Shown here: one piece after another, positions 21,801-29,485 of the stretch
Layout of the letters: each line of letters opens with the position of its first letter
How positions within the stretch are numbered: the first letter of the stretch is position 1
DNA from: a virus
IMG/VR virus record: IMGVR_UViG_3300035698_004448
Span: 1-64,000 of that record
Direction: 5' to 3' (one strand)
DNA length: 64,000 nt
Position numbers and translations under genes: made by a program
Notes under the pieces: model-generated
What the model was told of the DNA's origin: nothing
Seen by the model: only the letters and a program-made list of their open reading frames with translations
Database searches by the model: none

Positions 21801-24195
21801 AGCAGCTTTGATTCAAGGTCCTATTGCTCGGTCTTATGTCTGCCCATCTGGTACAGGAGATCGTAAACTCTATGACCGCCTTGTCCTTCGTAACAGATTG
21901 TTACCTGGTGGCGGACCAAGCAGCAGCATGGATGCTCATGATATTGAAGCTCAAACTGCTCTCCAAGTTCTTACTGGTAATACAAAAGCTGGTTTAGTAT
22001 CAGGTGTGTACGGAGAAGCTGCTCGATCAGCAACCGTTCGTCCTGCTACAGTATTTGGTGATGTCGGCCTCACAGGTGATATGGATACCGATGGTGAACC
22101 TCTGGTCACGTTCTACGATGGCACAGGAACACAAGCTGCAAATGACACCTTTAAGTTCGATGTAGATGGAACTCCTGTTGAAGTAGCCTTTGATTCTTCA
22201 GCTACTGGAGTAACGACAATTACTCCTTTAGGACCAATCTCGGATGACACTTCAATCTTGGGTCAGATCAAAGTGGCTATGGCTGCTGTCCCCGGAACTC
22301 CTTTCGGAACTGCTGCTAACATTGTTAGCACCCTAATCCTTCGTCAAGAAGGTGCTGGTATCCGTCTGACAGGTCTTGAATCCAGCAGCACTGCCAAGTT
22401 GTCTATTGGTAGCAGTAGTGCTAATGGTGTCTTAGGGTTCTCGTCCGGTGCAACTTCTCTCCGTGAGACTGTTTCCGTGAGAACCTTGGCTTCAGCTTTG
22501 ATGGCTAACCGAAACAGTAACTTTACAAACTGGCTGATAGATATTGATGCTACTACAGCTTTAACCTTTTCCCTTTATGGTTTGGCTGGTGTTGAAGAAG
22601 ATAGTGTTGGTGCAGAATTCTTGTACTTGCAAGATGCTCCTTCACTCATAGCTGAGTTAGGAACTCAATCCTCGATTGAGATCAAGAATACAACCGGCCT
22701 GATTGATGATGCTTTGGCTTATCATACTGGTCTAAGTGCTAAAGATGGTGACGGAGCTTCGGGTGAACCTGCTCTTGATGGTTTCTTCGTGAAATCAAGT
22801 GTGAGTGGTGGATCTGGTTCCGTTGATGAATCTCTCCTGAACCCCGCTGCTGATGGAACAGGTCAAGATGGTATCGTTGGTCAAACTTACCGAGATGAAG
22901 TAAGTGGCTTAACTTTCACTCTCCTGCCTCGTGGTTGGAGTACTGATCCAAACGGTCCTTGGCTCCAATACCCAACGGGTGTAAATGCTACTTTCCGTAT
23001 CCAATGTGGTAAATCCTTCACAACGGATGCTAACATACCTCATAACTCTGTCAATGGTGTCGAGCTGATTGTAGCTAATACCGTCGGAGTAACAACTGAG
23101 GATACAGCTCTGGTAGAAACCTTCGAGCGTGGTGGTGAAGAACCTTCAATAGGTGACTTGTACTACACCTCTTATGTGTACCAGAAACAAGACTTCAATA
23201 CGGGATTCTTTAGCAAGATGTCCTCCATTGAAGAAGCCTACGGTACAATCTCGACCGACAATCCTTTGTCTATGGCTTCTGATCTGGCTATCATGAATGG
23301 TGCTGTCCTCTTAGGGCTGAAACAAGTCCCAAGAGAAACTGGTGAGTCATATGCCAGCTTGACGACCTACAGAGATGCCATCAAAGATTTGGAAGGCACA
23401 TTGCCAGGTTACATTAATCCTGACATTATCTGCCCGCTTCGTGGAGACTCAACGGACCTGTATCAATACTTGAAACAGTCCAACGAACTGATGTCCTCTA
23501 TCCGATACAAGTCCGAACGGACTTCCATTGTCGGTATGTCGGCAGGAAGCTTACCAGAAGATGCTGGTGATTTGGCTCAGACCTTGGGCAACACCCGTAT
23601 GCGTTTGGTTTATCCTGACATGGCTATCGTTTCAATCACGGATGCTTTGGGTACCAGTCGAGATGAGCTGATGGATGGTCCGATGTTGGCAGCAATGCTT
23701 ATTGGTTCTGTCATTAGCCCGAACCTTGATGTGGCAACTCCTTGGACTGGCCGACGTTTGGTTGGTGTCCGACAACTGGGACGTATCTTAGATGCCCCTC
23801 AACAGAACTTGTTGGCTACTAAAGGTGTCACGATTCTGGAAGATAAACCTCCGTTCATCAGAGTACGTCACGGTTTGACTACTGACATGACGAACGTGTT
23901 GACCAAGTTGCCGACCATCATCATGATTGCAGATGAAGTCCAACGTCAGTCAAGACAACTTCTGGAGAACTTCGTAGGTATCAAGTTCTTGCCCGGCGTC
24001 CTCTCACAAGTTGAAGGCCGTATGGCAATGCTCTTGAAACAGATGGTGAATGCCAAGATCATAACAGCCTACACAGGTGTTAAGGCAACAACGGCAGCTG
24101 ACGACCCTACCGTAGGTGAAGTGTCTGCTTACTACAGCCCAGTATTCCCACTGTTATACTTGGTCTTAACCTTCCACCTCCGTTCCAGCTTGTAA
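18880..24195 (+). CDS. Contractile tail sheath protein, greatly enlarged
   Basis: A 1,771-aa protein from ATG 18880, which has GAGGTG six bases upstream; an ATG-free upstream extension is ignored. The N-terminus (MAFPGKSYAPPGVYTQTFFEN...IPIFIGEG) is the classic sheath opening. The last about 400 residues (GYINPDIICPLRG, VISPNLDVATPWTGRRLVGVRQLGRILD, TLTKLP-type strands, ENFVGIKFLPGVLSQVEGRM) form the conserved C-terminal sheath domain with its late beta-hairpin arms. Usual phage sheaths are 400-700 aa; about 1,000 extra residues lie between. The insertion contains repeated beta domains: copies of GxVxLAxAPxxGxxVxVxYW near residues 113-170, 326-380 and 505-565, and hook-IN-like LGL/LGF domains near 221-307, 856-970 and 1087-1192. 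These would project from the outer tail surface. It forms the contracting outer tail tube. Confidence 0.9.
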   Translation: MAFPGKSYAPPGVYTQTFFENPVSGAIDSFKIPIFIGEGNEFLTQQNLELVRGSSQNVDQKIVGEDEAGRAVVAITAAGVVALGDFDGTLDKIQVRKYPIVDGEGVGAASNSRSDVIVTINNQITVVRQVTGATGIIQLAQAPSATDEVRVTYFFKRTDTLVTDDVSDQVNPDPAIVRSVIGLADADSPVGQEGSVGAYAVIDLHGDITNASGQVIVPANNILNLTIDGVKYTITLAPRTDYTMEQIAAAITAAGKGTLTASAFINNFGLSALLLNADGSIVVNAGAANAPLGLITGSADTRTITFYTFQGPIVDGSNGGVTTTDSAKVVVKVNNIQVIPTAVNGSTRAVTLASAPKAGATVTIQYWFNAWQDTFDYLQHNSVTEITSCGVAPNSQSYIQDADFVLKDDKIVWGTAALISSGVHTTGATLFGDTQITATLIDNKTFLSACTPVVQSSGGISTDNRMEFSLAFQPTLGNGRNTPLGQSLFQTVSNGRIDIPTNRPDVVDVYWGYDIQDALDRGKVDVDKVDGIVVTLAEAVPAGASVFASFWYNLLTDNEFTAECVNPGASGVGTYTIIDNGDNDVYGATFNTGSKGTSLNGVTLEFPSGSELTPDLRFEGLSGDDFVGPIEEIVTVQFASRVATPAKWTMPGSGPYEFINGYSDHLRIKLHAADATPATGLDLDNPSGHDGGFFATLIGSEVDYTGGSGATIGQSYSLAAAEDFYLQVDDANILVKTSATVSNVDVSYFADVINEAASGQQGLAVVGGGLSNIILPSTVSDITSDVNNYYVGWRVVIGTHALGGASSGQFRTITAYNGATSTATVDAAWTGGATVVNTPYYLYNPDARSTMVGATEFNGPVTITLGGHDKLNFAFRGDVESIAFEITLDPGTYATPVLLAAEVQTQIDAALTPGATGASVECTANAAAKLQFKLQLPGLNSVSYLQFLNSSGSPDDDFAILAGLDTAASFGGGQAALIQGPIARSYVCPSGTGDRKLYDRLVLRNRLLPGGGPSSSMDAHDIEAQTALQVLTGNTKAGLVSGVYGEAARSATVRPATVFGDVGLTGDMDTDGEPLVTFYDGTGTQAANDTFKFDVDGTPVEVAFDSSATGVTTITPLGPISDDTSILGQIKVAMAAVPGTPFGTAANIVSTLILRQEGAGIRLTGLESSSTAKLSIGSSSANGVLGFSSGATSLRETVSVRTLASALMANRNSNFTNWLIDIDATTALTFSLYGLAGVEEDSVGAEFLYLQDAPSLIAELGTQSSIEIKNTTGLIDDALAYHTGLSAKDGDGASGEPALDGFFVKSSVSGGSGSVDESLLNPAADGTGQDGIVGQTYRDEVSGLTFTLLPRGWSTDPNGPWLQYPTGVNATFRIQCGKSFTTDANIPHNSVNGVELIVANTVGVTTEDTALVETFERGGEEPSIGDLYYTSYVYQKQDFNTGFFSKMSSIEEAYGTISTDNPLSMASDLAIMNGAVLLGLKQVPRETGESYASLTTYRDAIKDLEGTLPGYINPDIICPLRGDSTDLYQYLKQSNELMSSIRYKSERTSIVGMSAGSLPEDAGDLAQTLGNTRMRLVYPDMAIVSITDALGTSRDELMDGPMLAAMLIGSVISPNLDVATPWTGRRLVGVRQLGRILDAPQQNLLATKGVTILEDKPPFIRVRHGLTTDMTNVLTKLPTIIMIADEVQRQSRQLLENFVGIKFLPGVLSQVEGRMAMLLKQMVNAKIITAYTGVKATTAADDPTVGEVSAYYSPVFPLLYLVLTFHLRSSL

Positions 24196-24236
24196 CCTAA
24201 TGATTTCAAGCACTTACAAGCTTGAGTAGAAAGTTC

Positions 24237-24265
24237 TTGACAACCTCCTAGGGTCTTGGTAATAT
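24237..24265 (+). promoter_or_regulatory. Sigma70-type promoter after the sheath gene
   Basis: TTGACA (24237-24242) and TAATAT (24260-24265) are separated by 17 bp, near consensus. The 3' half overlaps the hairpin at 24242-24281. It would drive the island genes that start at 24285. Confidence 0.6.
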
Positions 24266-24283
24266 GACTCTAGGAGGTTTTCT
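24242..24283 (+). terminator. Hairpin after sheath, terminator-like
   Basis: AACCTCCTAG (24242-24251) pairs perfectly with CTAGGAGGTT (24270-24279), followed by TTC. The T-run is short. The right arm contains the AGGAGG ribosome site of the small gene at 24285, so transcripts read through from the sheath would hide that site while transcripts begun at the overlapping promoter would lack the left arm. Confidence 0.55.
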
Positions 24284-24284
24284 T

Positions 24285-24410
24285 ATGGGTGGTCCAAAAT
24301 CTAAAGCAACACAAGAAGAAATTTCAGCAGCATTTAAAACAGAGGAGCCTTACGATAATGTTGATTATCTGAAAGGTCGGTTGGTTCAGGCTGGTATTTT
24401 AGCTAAATGA
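24285..24410 (+). CDS. Small basic protein, 41 aa
   Basis: ATG at 24285 with TAGGAGG six to eight bases upstream, stop at 24408-24410. The predicted protein starts with MGGPKSKATQEEI, has an acidic middle EEPYDNVDY and ends with a short helix LKGRLVQAGILAK. It follows a near-consensus promoter. Expression signals are better than for most short frames, so it is likely real. No family recognised. Confidence 0.55.
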   Translation: MGGPKSKATQEEISAAFKTEEPYDNVDYLKGRLVQAGILAK

Positions 24411-24467
24411 AAATATTTGGCTTAGTTTCTCCCACTTGTGGGTTGTTGAGGTAAGGAGGTATCAATC

Positions 24468-24812
24468 ATGAAAACAAGGATTTTAAGAGCGTATAACTCA
24501 AAAGGGCATCCTGGACTTTATAAATTACAAGTCTACGGAGGTCTTTGGCCTTTTGCAAAATGGCATACTGTTTATGCTTTTTTTAAGAAGGTAGATGGAG
24601 AATTGAAAACTCAGGTAGTTAAAGAGTGTAATCTGGACACATTACCTACAAAATGGAATGAAGGCCCAGAAGATTACATTTGTGAATTTAGTTGGTCACA
24701 GGTAGTGATGGCAAAAGAGGTCTATTATTTTAAAACAGAAAAAGTTAAAACCAAGAAACTTTATAAGTGGGAACTATTGCAAGAAACTATGACTGACCGT
24801 AACAACGGCTAA
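24468..24812 (+). CDS. Hypothetical protein
   Basis: A 114-aa gene with a strong ribosome site (AAGGAGGT). The protein is basic and aromatic-rich: LQVYGGLWPFAKWHTVYAFFKKVDG, FSWSQVVMAKEVYYFKTEKVKTKKLYKWELL, consistent with a small beta fold. AT-rich relative to the sheath. A bidirectional terminator follows. Part of the island between sheath and tube. No family recognised. Confidence 0.6.
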   Translation: MKTRILRAYNSKGHPGLYKLQVYGGLWPFAKWHTVYAFFKKVDGELKTQVVKECNLDTLPTKWNEGPEDYICEFSWSQVVMAKEVYYFKTEKVKTKKLYKWELLQETMTDRNNG

Positions 24813-24827
24813 CCGAGAGGCTCAAAC

Positions 24828-24863
24828 AAAAACCCCGACCATTTATTTGATCGGGGTTTTTTT
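24828..24863. terminator. Bidirectional terminator
   Basis: AAAAACCCCGA (24828-24838) pairs with TCGGGGTTTTT (24851-24861) and is flanked by A and T runs on opposite sides, so it can end transcription from both the 24468 gene and the convergent minus-strand gene. Confidence 0.9.
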
Positions 24864-24868
24864 GTTGG

Positions 24869-24902
24869 CTGGTTGACTCAAATTGAGTTTCTAGTCAACC
24901 AG
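24869..24902. other. Second hairpin in the convergent gap
   Basis: CTGGTTGACT (24869-24878) pairs perfectly with AGTCAACCAG (24893-24902); an inner palindrome ACTCAAATTGAGT can pair alternatively. It lies within 15 bp of the stop of the minus-strand gene and may assist its termination or be a protein binding site. Confidence 0.6.
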
Positions 24903-24913
24903 TCAACTAGAGT

Positions 24914-26437
24914 TTAACGTCTAATACTACGGAAACCACCAGCTCGTTCGGCATCAGCAATGACTTCTTGTACCAGTTTCAGATGTTCTTTGAGTCGGTA
25001 TTCGAGATCTCTGAGGGCTATCTCCTCGTAGGAGTCTGAGCTTCCTTGGCCTAAATACCATAGTGTTTTTTGCGTTTTCAAACTCAAGGGTAAGATGAGT
25101 TGTGTAGGCATGTCTTCAAACTGTTTAGATTTCTTACCAGGGGTAACAACTTTAACAGCAGGGGCAAAGGTTATCGGGGCTTTGACATCCGGGGCTGAGG
25201 TAAAGGTTATTGGAAAAGAAGTTAGTGGCATAACAACTGGTTTGGGTTTCATTTTCTTCGGAGCAACATCAAGGGCTTCCAAATCTTTCAGAATGGCATC
25301 AACATCAATACTTTCGGTAACAGATGCAACTTCTTGGTCAGAAATAGGTTCTTGATACGGGACAGCTACCCCGTTTGGTTCGTCAAGTTTTATAGGGTCA
25401 GGTTGTGTTATTTTTTTATAACACAACCCTATTTCTTCTTTAGAAGGCATTAGTAAATCAGACAATTCTTCTTTTCTAAGCCATACTAAGAATCGTTTTA
25501 CTGATGTATAGATAGAATGCATTGTTGATTCGGCATAATCCGGGGAGATGTGTGTAAAAAAGTTCTGGACTGATTCTTTAGTAATATCTTCGGGTTTCGT
25601 TTTCTTACCGACAACGTCTGCAAAATCCTGAATGTGGTTCCCGTGGCTTTTTTGGTGAGTTTTACTTGCACGTTTGATTTTGGGGGGGAGATCTTTCAGA
25701 TGTTGTTTTACCGCTGTTTTTAAAGTTTTGGTCAAATTGTCCTCCTTCACCCCATTATCTGTAGGGGTTGCTAGTATTTCTGGGAATTCTAATGGGTTAA
25801 GGTCACTTGTTTTCGGGATGAGGTTTGAAACATATTCGTATTTTTTAGCACCTTCCATACCTGTATCTTTTATTTTGAGAGAACCTTCAGCCAAAAGTTG
25901 GTCAATCCCTTTTTTGGCATCGGTTTTTGAAACTTGGAAAAAATCCATAACATCCTTTAATGTTGGATATTGAGGATATTTATTGCCAGAGTGAGCCTGT
26001 TGATAACAGTACCGCATGTAATTCCGAACGATACTTTTTTGCCAGTCGTTTTTAAAGTTGGGAGTAAAGGGATCAATACTAGCATACCCACCAAAACATA
26101 CTTTTTCAATATGCTCTCTTAATAGGAAACTTGGTTGATATCTAATGACACCAACACCATGTGTTATGTCAAGAAAACCTTTTTGAGTTAAAGACTCCAG
26201 ATATTCTTCTACAGACCCTGTTCTTAATTCTTTAATACGAATAGGGCGGTTCCAATTTTTATTTGCATACTTGGGATCTCTTAAAAACCCTTTCTGAAAA
26301 GCCTCGTTTTTCTTTTCTTTTTCTTTTTTCAAAAAAGAACAGATTTCTACATCTGTCCAGTGGCCGTGAAAGCCATCACCAGCTTGAAGCATAACTTTGA
26401 AAAGTTCAAATCCGTGTCTGTTTATAACTTTTAACAT
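24914..26437 (-). CDS. Winged-helix protein with recombinase core-binding-like region
   Basis: A 507-aa protein and the only convincing minus-strand gene. Two winged-helix-like regions are visible: residues about 1-110 (helix, VEEYLESLTQKGFLDITHGVGVIRY wing) and about 150-195 (PTLKDVMDFFQVSKTDAKKGIDQLLAEGSLKI). Residues about 265-340 (IQDFADVVGKKTKPEDITKESVQNFF, YAESTMHSIYTSVKRFLVWLRKEELSDLL) resemble the SAM-like core-binding domain of tyrosine recombinases, but no R-H-R-Y catalytic domain follows; instead there is a long Pro/Val-rich linker and a C-terminal helix. Ribosome site AAAGGA precedes the ATG. It may bind DNA as a regulator or plasmid-type initiator. AT-rich and oppositely oriented, both signs of acquisition. 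Confidence 0.7.
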   Translation of the reverse strand: MLKVINRHGFELFKVMLQAGDGFHGHWTDVEICSFLKKEKEKKNEAFQKGFLRDPKYANKNWNRPIRIKELRTGSVEEYLESLTQKGFLDITHGVGVIRYQPSFLLREHIEKVCFGGYASIDPFTPNFKNDWQKSIVRNYMRYCYQQAHSGNKYPQYPTLKDVMDFFQVSKTDAKKGIDQLLAEGSLKIKDTGMEGAKKYEYVSNLIPKTSDLNPLEFPEILATPTDNGVKEDNLTKTLKTAVKQHLKDLPPKIKRASKTHQKSHGNHIQDFADVVGKKTKPEDITKESVQNFFTHISPDYAESTMHSIYTSVKRFLVWLRKEELSDLLMPSKEEIGLCYKKITQPDPIKLDEPNGVAVPYQEPISDQEVASVTESIDVDAILKDLEALDVAPKKMKPKPVVMPLTSFPITFTSAPDVKAPITFAPAVKVVTPGKKSKQFEDMPTQLILPLSLKTQKTLWYLGQGSSDSYEEIALRDLEYRLKEHLKLVQEVIADAERAGGFRSIRR

Positions 26438-26469
26438 CTCTATCCTTTCGAGTTCCTGTTTCTTATTTT

Positions 26470-26475
26470 CTTATA
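26470..26475 (-). promoter_or_regulatory. Candidate -10 for the minus-strand gene
   Basis: On the minus strand the sequence reads GAGGGTATAAGAAAAT, with TATAAG 32 bases before the start codon. Context resembles other accessory -10 elements in the window. No good -35 hexamer was found. Confidence 0.4.
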
Positions 26476-26507
26476 CCCTCTTTTTTCATTTTTATTTAAA
26501 ACAGCAC

Positions 26508-26535
26508 TTGACAGTGGCATTTTGATGGGTATAAT
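26508..26535 (+). promoter_or_regulatory. Strong sigma70-type promoter for the MerR-VWA operon
   Basis: TTGACA (26508-26513) and TATAAT (26530-26535) with a 16-bp spacer, both perfect consensus, 24 bp before the start of the MerR-like gene. It diverges from the minus-strand gene, forming a regulatory intergenic region of about 120 bp. Confidence 0.8.
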
Positions 26536-26559
26536 AAGAAGCATGAAAGGAGTATGCCG

Positions 26560-26949
26560 ATGAAATATACTATGAGTGAGTTAGCGGAAAGATCCGGGGT
26601 GACAGCCAGAACGATCCGCTACTGGATTGGAGAGGGTCTCCTGAAAGGTCCTTTGGGTGGTAAAGGGCATGGAGCCTATTACACTGACGACCATTTGAAG
26701 CGTCTCCAAACTATTCAAGAAATGAAAAATGGCCAAGGAGATCAGGAAGGGATGACTTTGAGGGATATCAAGTCTACTCAAGATGGTTGCAGTAATCTTG
26801 AGTTCAAAGTTACTCGTCCGACACACATTTGCCCTATGGATGGGGTAGACCTAATAATTGCTGAGAATATTCCGTTACATTACCGACGTGCTTTTATCCA
26901 AGCTATAGTTAATGTAGCCAATTCTATTACAAACAGACGAAGGAGTTAA
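26560..26949 (+). CDS. MerR-family-like transcriptional regulator
   Basis: A 129-aa protein. An in-frame ATG six bases earlier is too close to the AAAGGAG ribosome site, so 26560 is preferred. Residues 3-55 are a MerR-type winged helix: YTMSELAERSGVTARTIRYWIGEGLLKGP, then GAYYTDDHLKRLQTIQEMK. The second half (FKVTRPTHICPMDGVDLIIAEN) lacks the long dimerisation helix of classic MerR proteins and is a short effector-like region with one Cys. It lies directly downstream of a consensus promoter and 3 bp before the VIT-VWA gene, so it probably controls that operon by binding the same intergenic region. Confidence 0.85.
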   Translation: MKYTMSELAERSGVTARTIRYWIGEGLLKGPLGGKGHGAYYTDDHLKRLQTIQEMKNGQGDQEGMTLRDIKSTQDGCSNLEFKVTRPTHICPMDGVDLIIAENIPLHYRRAFIQAIVNVANSITNRRRS

Positions 26950-26952
26950 GAG

Positions 26953-29463
26953 ATGAATCCATTTAATAATGAAGAAGAACCCAGAGGAAACGTCCTCATT
27001 GAAGCAGGGTCTGGTTTAGCCGTCCCCCTTACTATGCAGAGGATGGATTTAGCTGGTCGAGTAACTCCTGCAGGAGCAATGCTCAGAGTAACCCATCAAT
27101 TCAAGACTGAGAGTGATGGTCCGATTGAAGCTATCTATACATTTATGTTGCCCCGGAACGGTACGCTCAGACGATTCATCGTCAAGGGTGAGGATTTCGA
27201 GGTTGAATCTAAACTGGAAGTTCGTAAAGAAGCAAGAGCTAAATACGAAGAAGGTGTTGAAGCAGGCCATCTGTCCGTTTTGGCAGAAGCTAACCCTGAT
27301 GGTATGGTCTCCTTGTCCGTTGGTCAAGTACAACCGGATGAGTTGATAACGGTTGTGATGGATATCATATCTGGTGTGGAACTCAAGGATAATACTTACA
27401 GATTCCGATTCCCGTTCACTTTAGCTCCCAGTTATCATGCTAGAGCTACAACTTCTTCGACAGGGAAAATGCAACTACCGACAGATGTATTTGGTGATCT
27501 TATTTTACCTGAGTGGAAGGATGATGCCAGCGGTCTTCATCAGGTATCGTTCACGATGAATGTTGAAGCAGCCGGTAAATTAGATTGCGTCTCCTCACCA
27601 TCTCATCGTATTCAAGTCAGACCAAATGGAGAAGGTTCTGTTGAAATCAAATTGTCAAGTGCCGGAGATATTCCGAACCGTGACTTGGTTATTGATGTGC
27701 AGGCTAAAGAAGTTGAAGCCTCTGTATTTGCCGATACTAAGCTCGTCTCCAAGAAGACCAGTAAAGATGATCCCAAGATTCCGAAGGATGCTCCCCGATG
27801 GGCAGCTCTTGTCCCATCGAGCCTGATTCCGAAGATGAAGACAACCCCCAGAAGAGTTTGTTTCGTCTTGGATGATTCCGGTTCAATGAGTGGAGCACCT
27901 ATCAAGCAGGGAAGATTAGCTCTCCGAGCCTGTTTGTCAGCTCTTAGGCCGACAGATGAGTTTGGTCTGATGTATTTCGGATCAAATTACACCAAGTTTG
28001 ATGACAACATGGCCAAGGCCACCGATGCCAACCGGAAACGGGCAGATAAATTCATCGATCCGATTGGTGCTAGTAGTGGTGGGACAGAACTGGCTGCGGC
28101 TCTTGGAGCAGCTATAAGTATTCTGGATGGTTCTGGTGGGGATATTTTCCTGATGACCGATGGCCAAGTGTTTGAGTCCAGTACCATTATTGAACAATGT
28201 GCTGCTGCTGGGACACGAGTTCACGTTCTGGGTATTGGATCAGCCAGTCAAGATAGATTCCTTGCAAGTCTTGCTCGTCGAACAAATGGTCAGCAGGGGA
28301 TGGTTGGAGTGACCGAAGATATTACTTCTAAAGCATTGGGACTTTTCAATGCTGTCAGGCAACCTGTCCAGACCAATCTGAAAGCTTATGTTGTTACAGG
28401 TAAGAAAATGGCTCAGGAGCATGAAGTAGATGTTATCTGGGACGGTTATCCTATTTTGCTGACGGATGACGGTACAACCGGTCTGAACGCCCCCACAGCT
28501 ATATCTTTTACATGGGGCAAAGGGAAACAAGCCAAGAAGGTCAAAGTTCCTATGAATTACATCCAAGAAGTTCCGAATGGTCTTTCTTGTCTTCTGTATG
28601 CAGGTCGTCAGGTTGAAGATCTGGAGAATGCTATAGATGCCGCTCTGAAAGATAGCCCTGCCAGAAAAAATTCAGAAATTATGCTGAAGGCTGTTTCAAC
28701 GACTTACGGGCTGGCTAGTCAAGTGATGTCCCTGATTGCCGTTGTAAAACGAGCAGGGGATCAAGCTGGACAGCAACCGGAACAGAGAGTTGTGGCCGTG
28801 GGTACTCCTGAAGGAATGGCTAACCGCCAAAATAGTAGGGGTATGCTCCGTGGGATGCTCGTTGATTCTTGTAGTGTGATGCTCGTTGATTCTTGTAGTG
28901 TGAGTGGAGGAAGCAGTACCCGTTATGGATCTTCACCATCGGTTAATTATTGTGCTCAGACCCTCGGATTTATGGATGGTGAGCCTGAGAGAAGTACACA
29001 ACCACTAGGTTTCAGAACTAGAACCAAGAGCTCTAGCTTATCAAGTTCGATAACTAAGGATCTTGAGAATCTTAATGATTCCATTACTGCTTATAGTGCA
29101 GATGAGGATTACGGTTTGGTTTGTTATATAGTCAAACTTCAATCTGATGGTGGTTTACCAGGCCTTACTCGGAAGAAACGTGCCCATGAGACGGCTATTC
29201 TGGCTTTGGCTGCTCATATGGAAGATCAGGGCAGTGATTCTCCGAGCTACAGCCTCCATATAGAGAGGATGCTGGAATTCTTGAACCATTACCTTGACCT
29301 GAATGCTGGTAAAGACCCAAACATGGCTCTTTTGGTTGGGATTATTGAAGCAGGTCAGACTGCTTTAAATGAGGATTGCAGACAGATTCTCTGTAATAGT
29401 CCAATGTCAGGTGACTCTGAAATAAACTGGGCTCACCTATCAGGTGCTTTATCCAGCCTCTAA
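26953..29463 (+). CDS. VIT and von Willebrand factor A domain protein
   Basis: An 836-aa protein with ribosome site AAGGAG. Residues about 13-150 form a VIT (inter-alpha-trypsin inhibitor) domain: VTHQFKTESDGPIEAIYTFMLPRNGTLRRFIV, then ARAKYEEGVEAGHLSVLAE. Residues about 298-470 form a VWA domain with a complete metal site: D307-x-S309-x-S311, T378 and D403. The C-terminal 250 residues are less conserved and include a tandem MLVDSCSV repeat. No signal peptide. VIT-VWA proteins use the metal site to bind protein ligands; in phages such domains have been reported in baseplates. Together with the MerR-like regulator it forms an operon with its own promoter and terminator. It might be virion-bound or a host-modifying factor; sequence does not decide. 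Confidence 0.9.
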   Translation: MNPFNNEEEPRGNVLIEAGSGLAVPLTMQRMDLAGRVTPAGAMLRVTHQFKTESDGPIEAIYTFMLPRNGTLRRFIVKGEDFEVESKLEVRKEARAKYEEGVEAGHLSVLAEANPDGMVSLSVGQVQPDELITVVMDIISGVELKDNTYRFRFPFTLAPSYHARATTSSTGKMQLPTDVFGDLILPEWKDDASGLHQVSFTMNVEAAGKLDCVSSPSHRIQVRPNGEGSVEIKLSSAGDIPNRDLVIDVQAKEVEASVFADTKLVSKKTSKDDPKIPKDAPRWAALVPSSLIPKMKTTPRRVCFVLDDSGSMSGAPIKQGRLALRACLSALRPTDEFGLMYFGSNYTKFDDNMAKATDANRKRADKFIDPIGASSGGTELAAALGAAISILDGSGGDIFLMTDGQVFESSTIIEQCAAAGTRVHVLGIGSASQDRFLASLARRTNGQQGMVGVTEDITSKALGLFNAVRQPVQTNLKAYVVTGKKMAQEHEVDVIWDGYPILLTDDGTTGLNAPTAISFTWGKGKQAKKVKVPMNYIQEVPNGLSCLLYAGRQVEDLENAIDAALKDSPARKNSEIMLKAVSTTYGLASQVMSLIAVVKRAGDQAGQQPEQRVVAVGTPEGMANRQNSRGMLRGMLVDSCSVMLVDSCSVSGGSSTRYGSSPSVNYCAQTLGFMDGEPERSTQPLGFRTRTKSSSLSSSITKDLENLNDSITAYSADEDYGLVCYIVKLQSDGGLPGLTRKKRAHETAILALAAHMEDQGSDSPSYSLHIERMLEFLNHYLDLNAGKDPNMALLVGIIEAGQTALNEDCRQILCNSPMSGDSEINWAHLSGALSSL
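28855..28902 (+). repeat. Perfect 24-bp tandem duplication in the VWA gene
   Basis: Bases 28855-28878 and 28879-28902 are identical and encode MLVDSCSV twice. It keeps the frame and introduces two Cys residues. The perfect identity suggests a recent duplication. Confidence 0.95.
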
Positions 29464-29485
29464 TCTCTACAAGTTGTAGTAATCT

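Noticed and set aside
24914-26437. Integrase / site-specific recombinase
   Set aside because: Only a core-binding-like segment is present; no catalytic R-H-R-Y domain and no att-like repeats were found near it.
24095-26440. Long plus-strand frames opposite the minus-strand gene (25095-25355, 25674-25973)
   Set aside because: They are antisense shadows with low-complexity translations and no ribosome sites.
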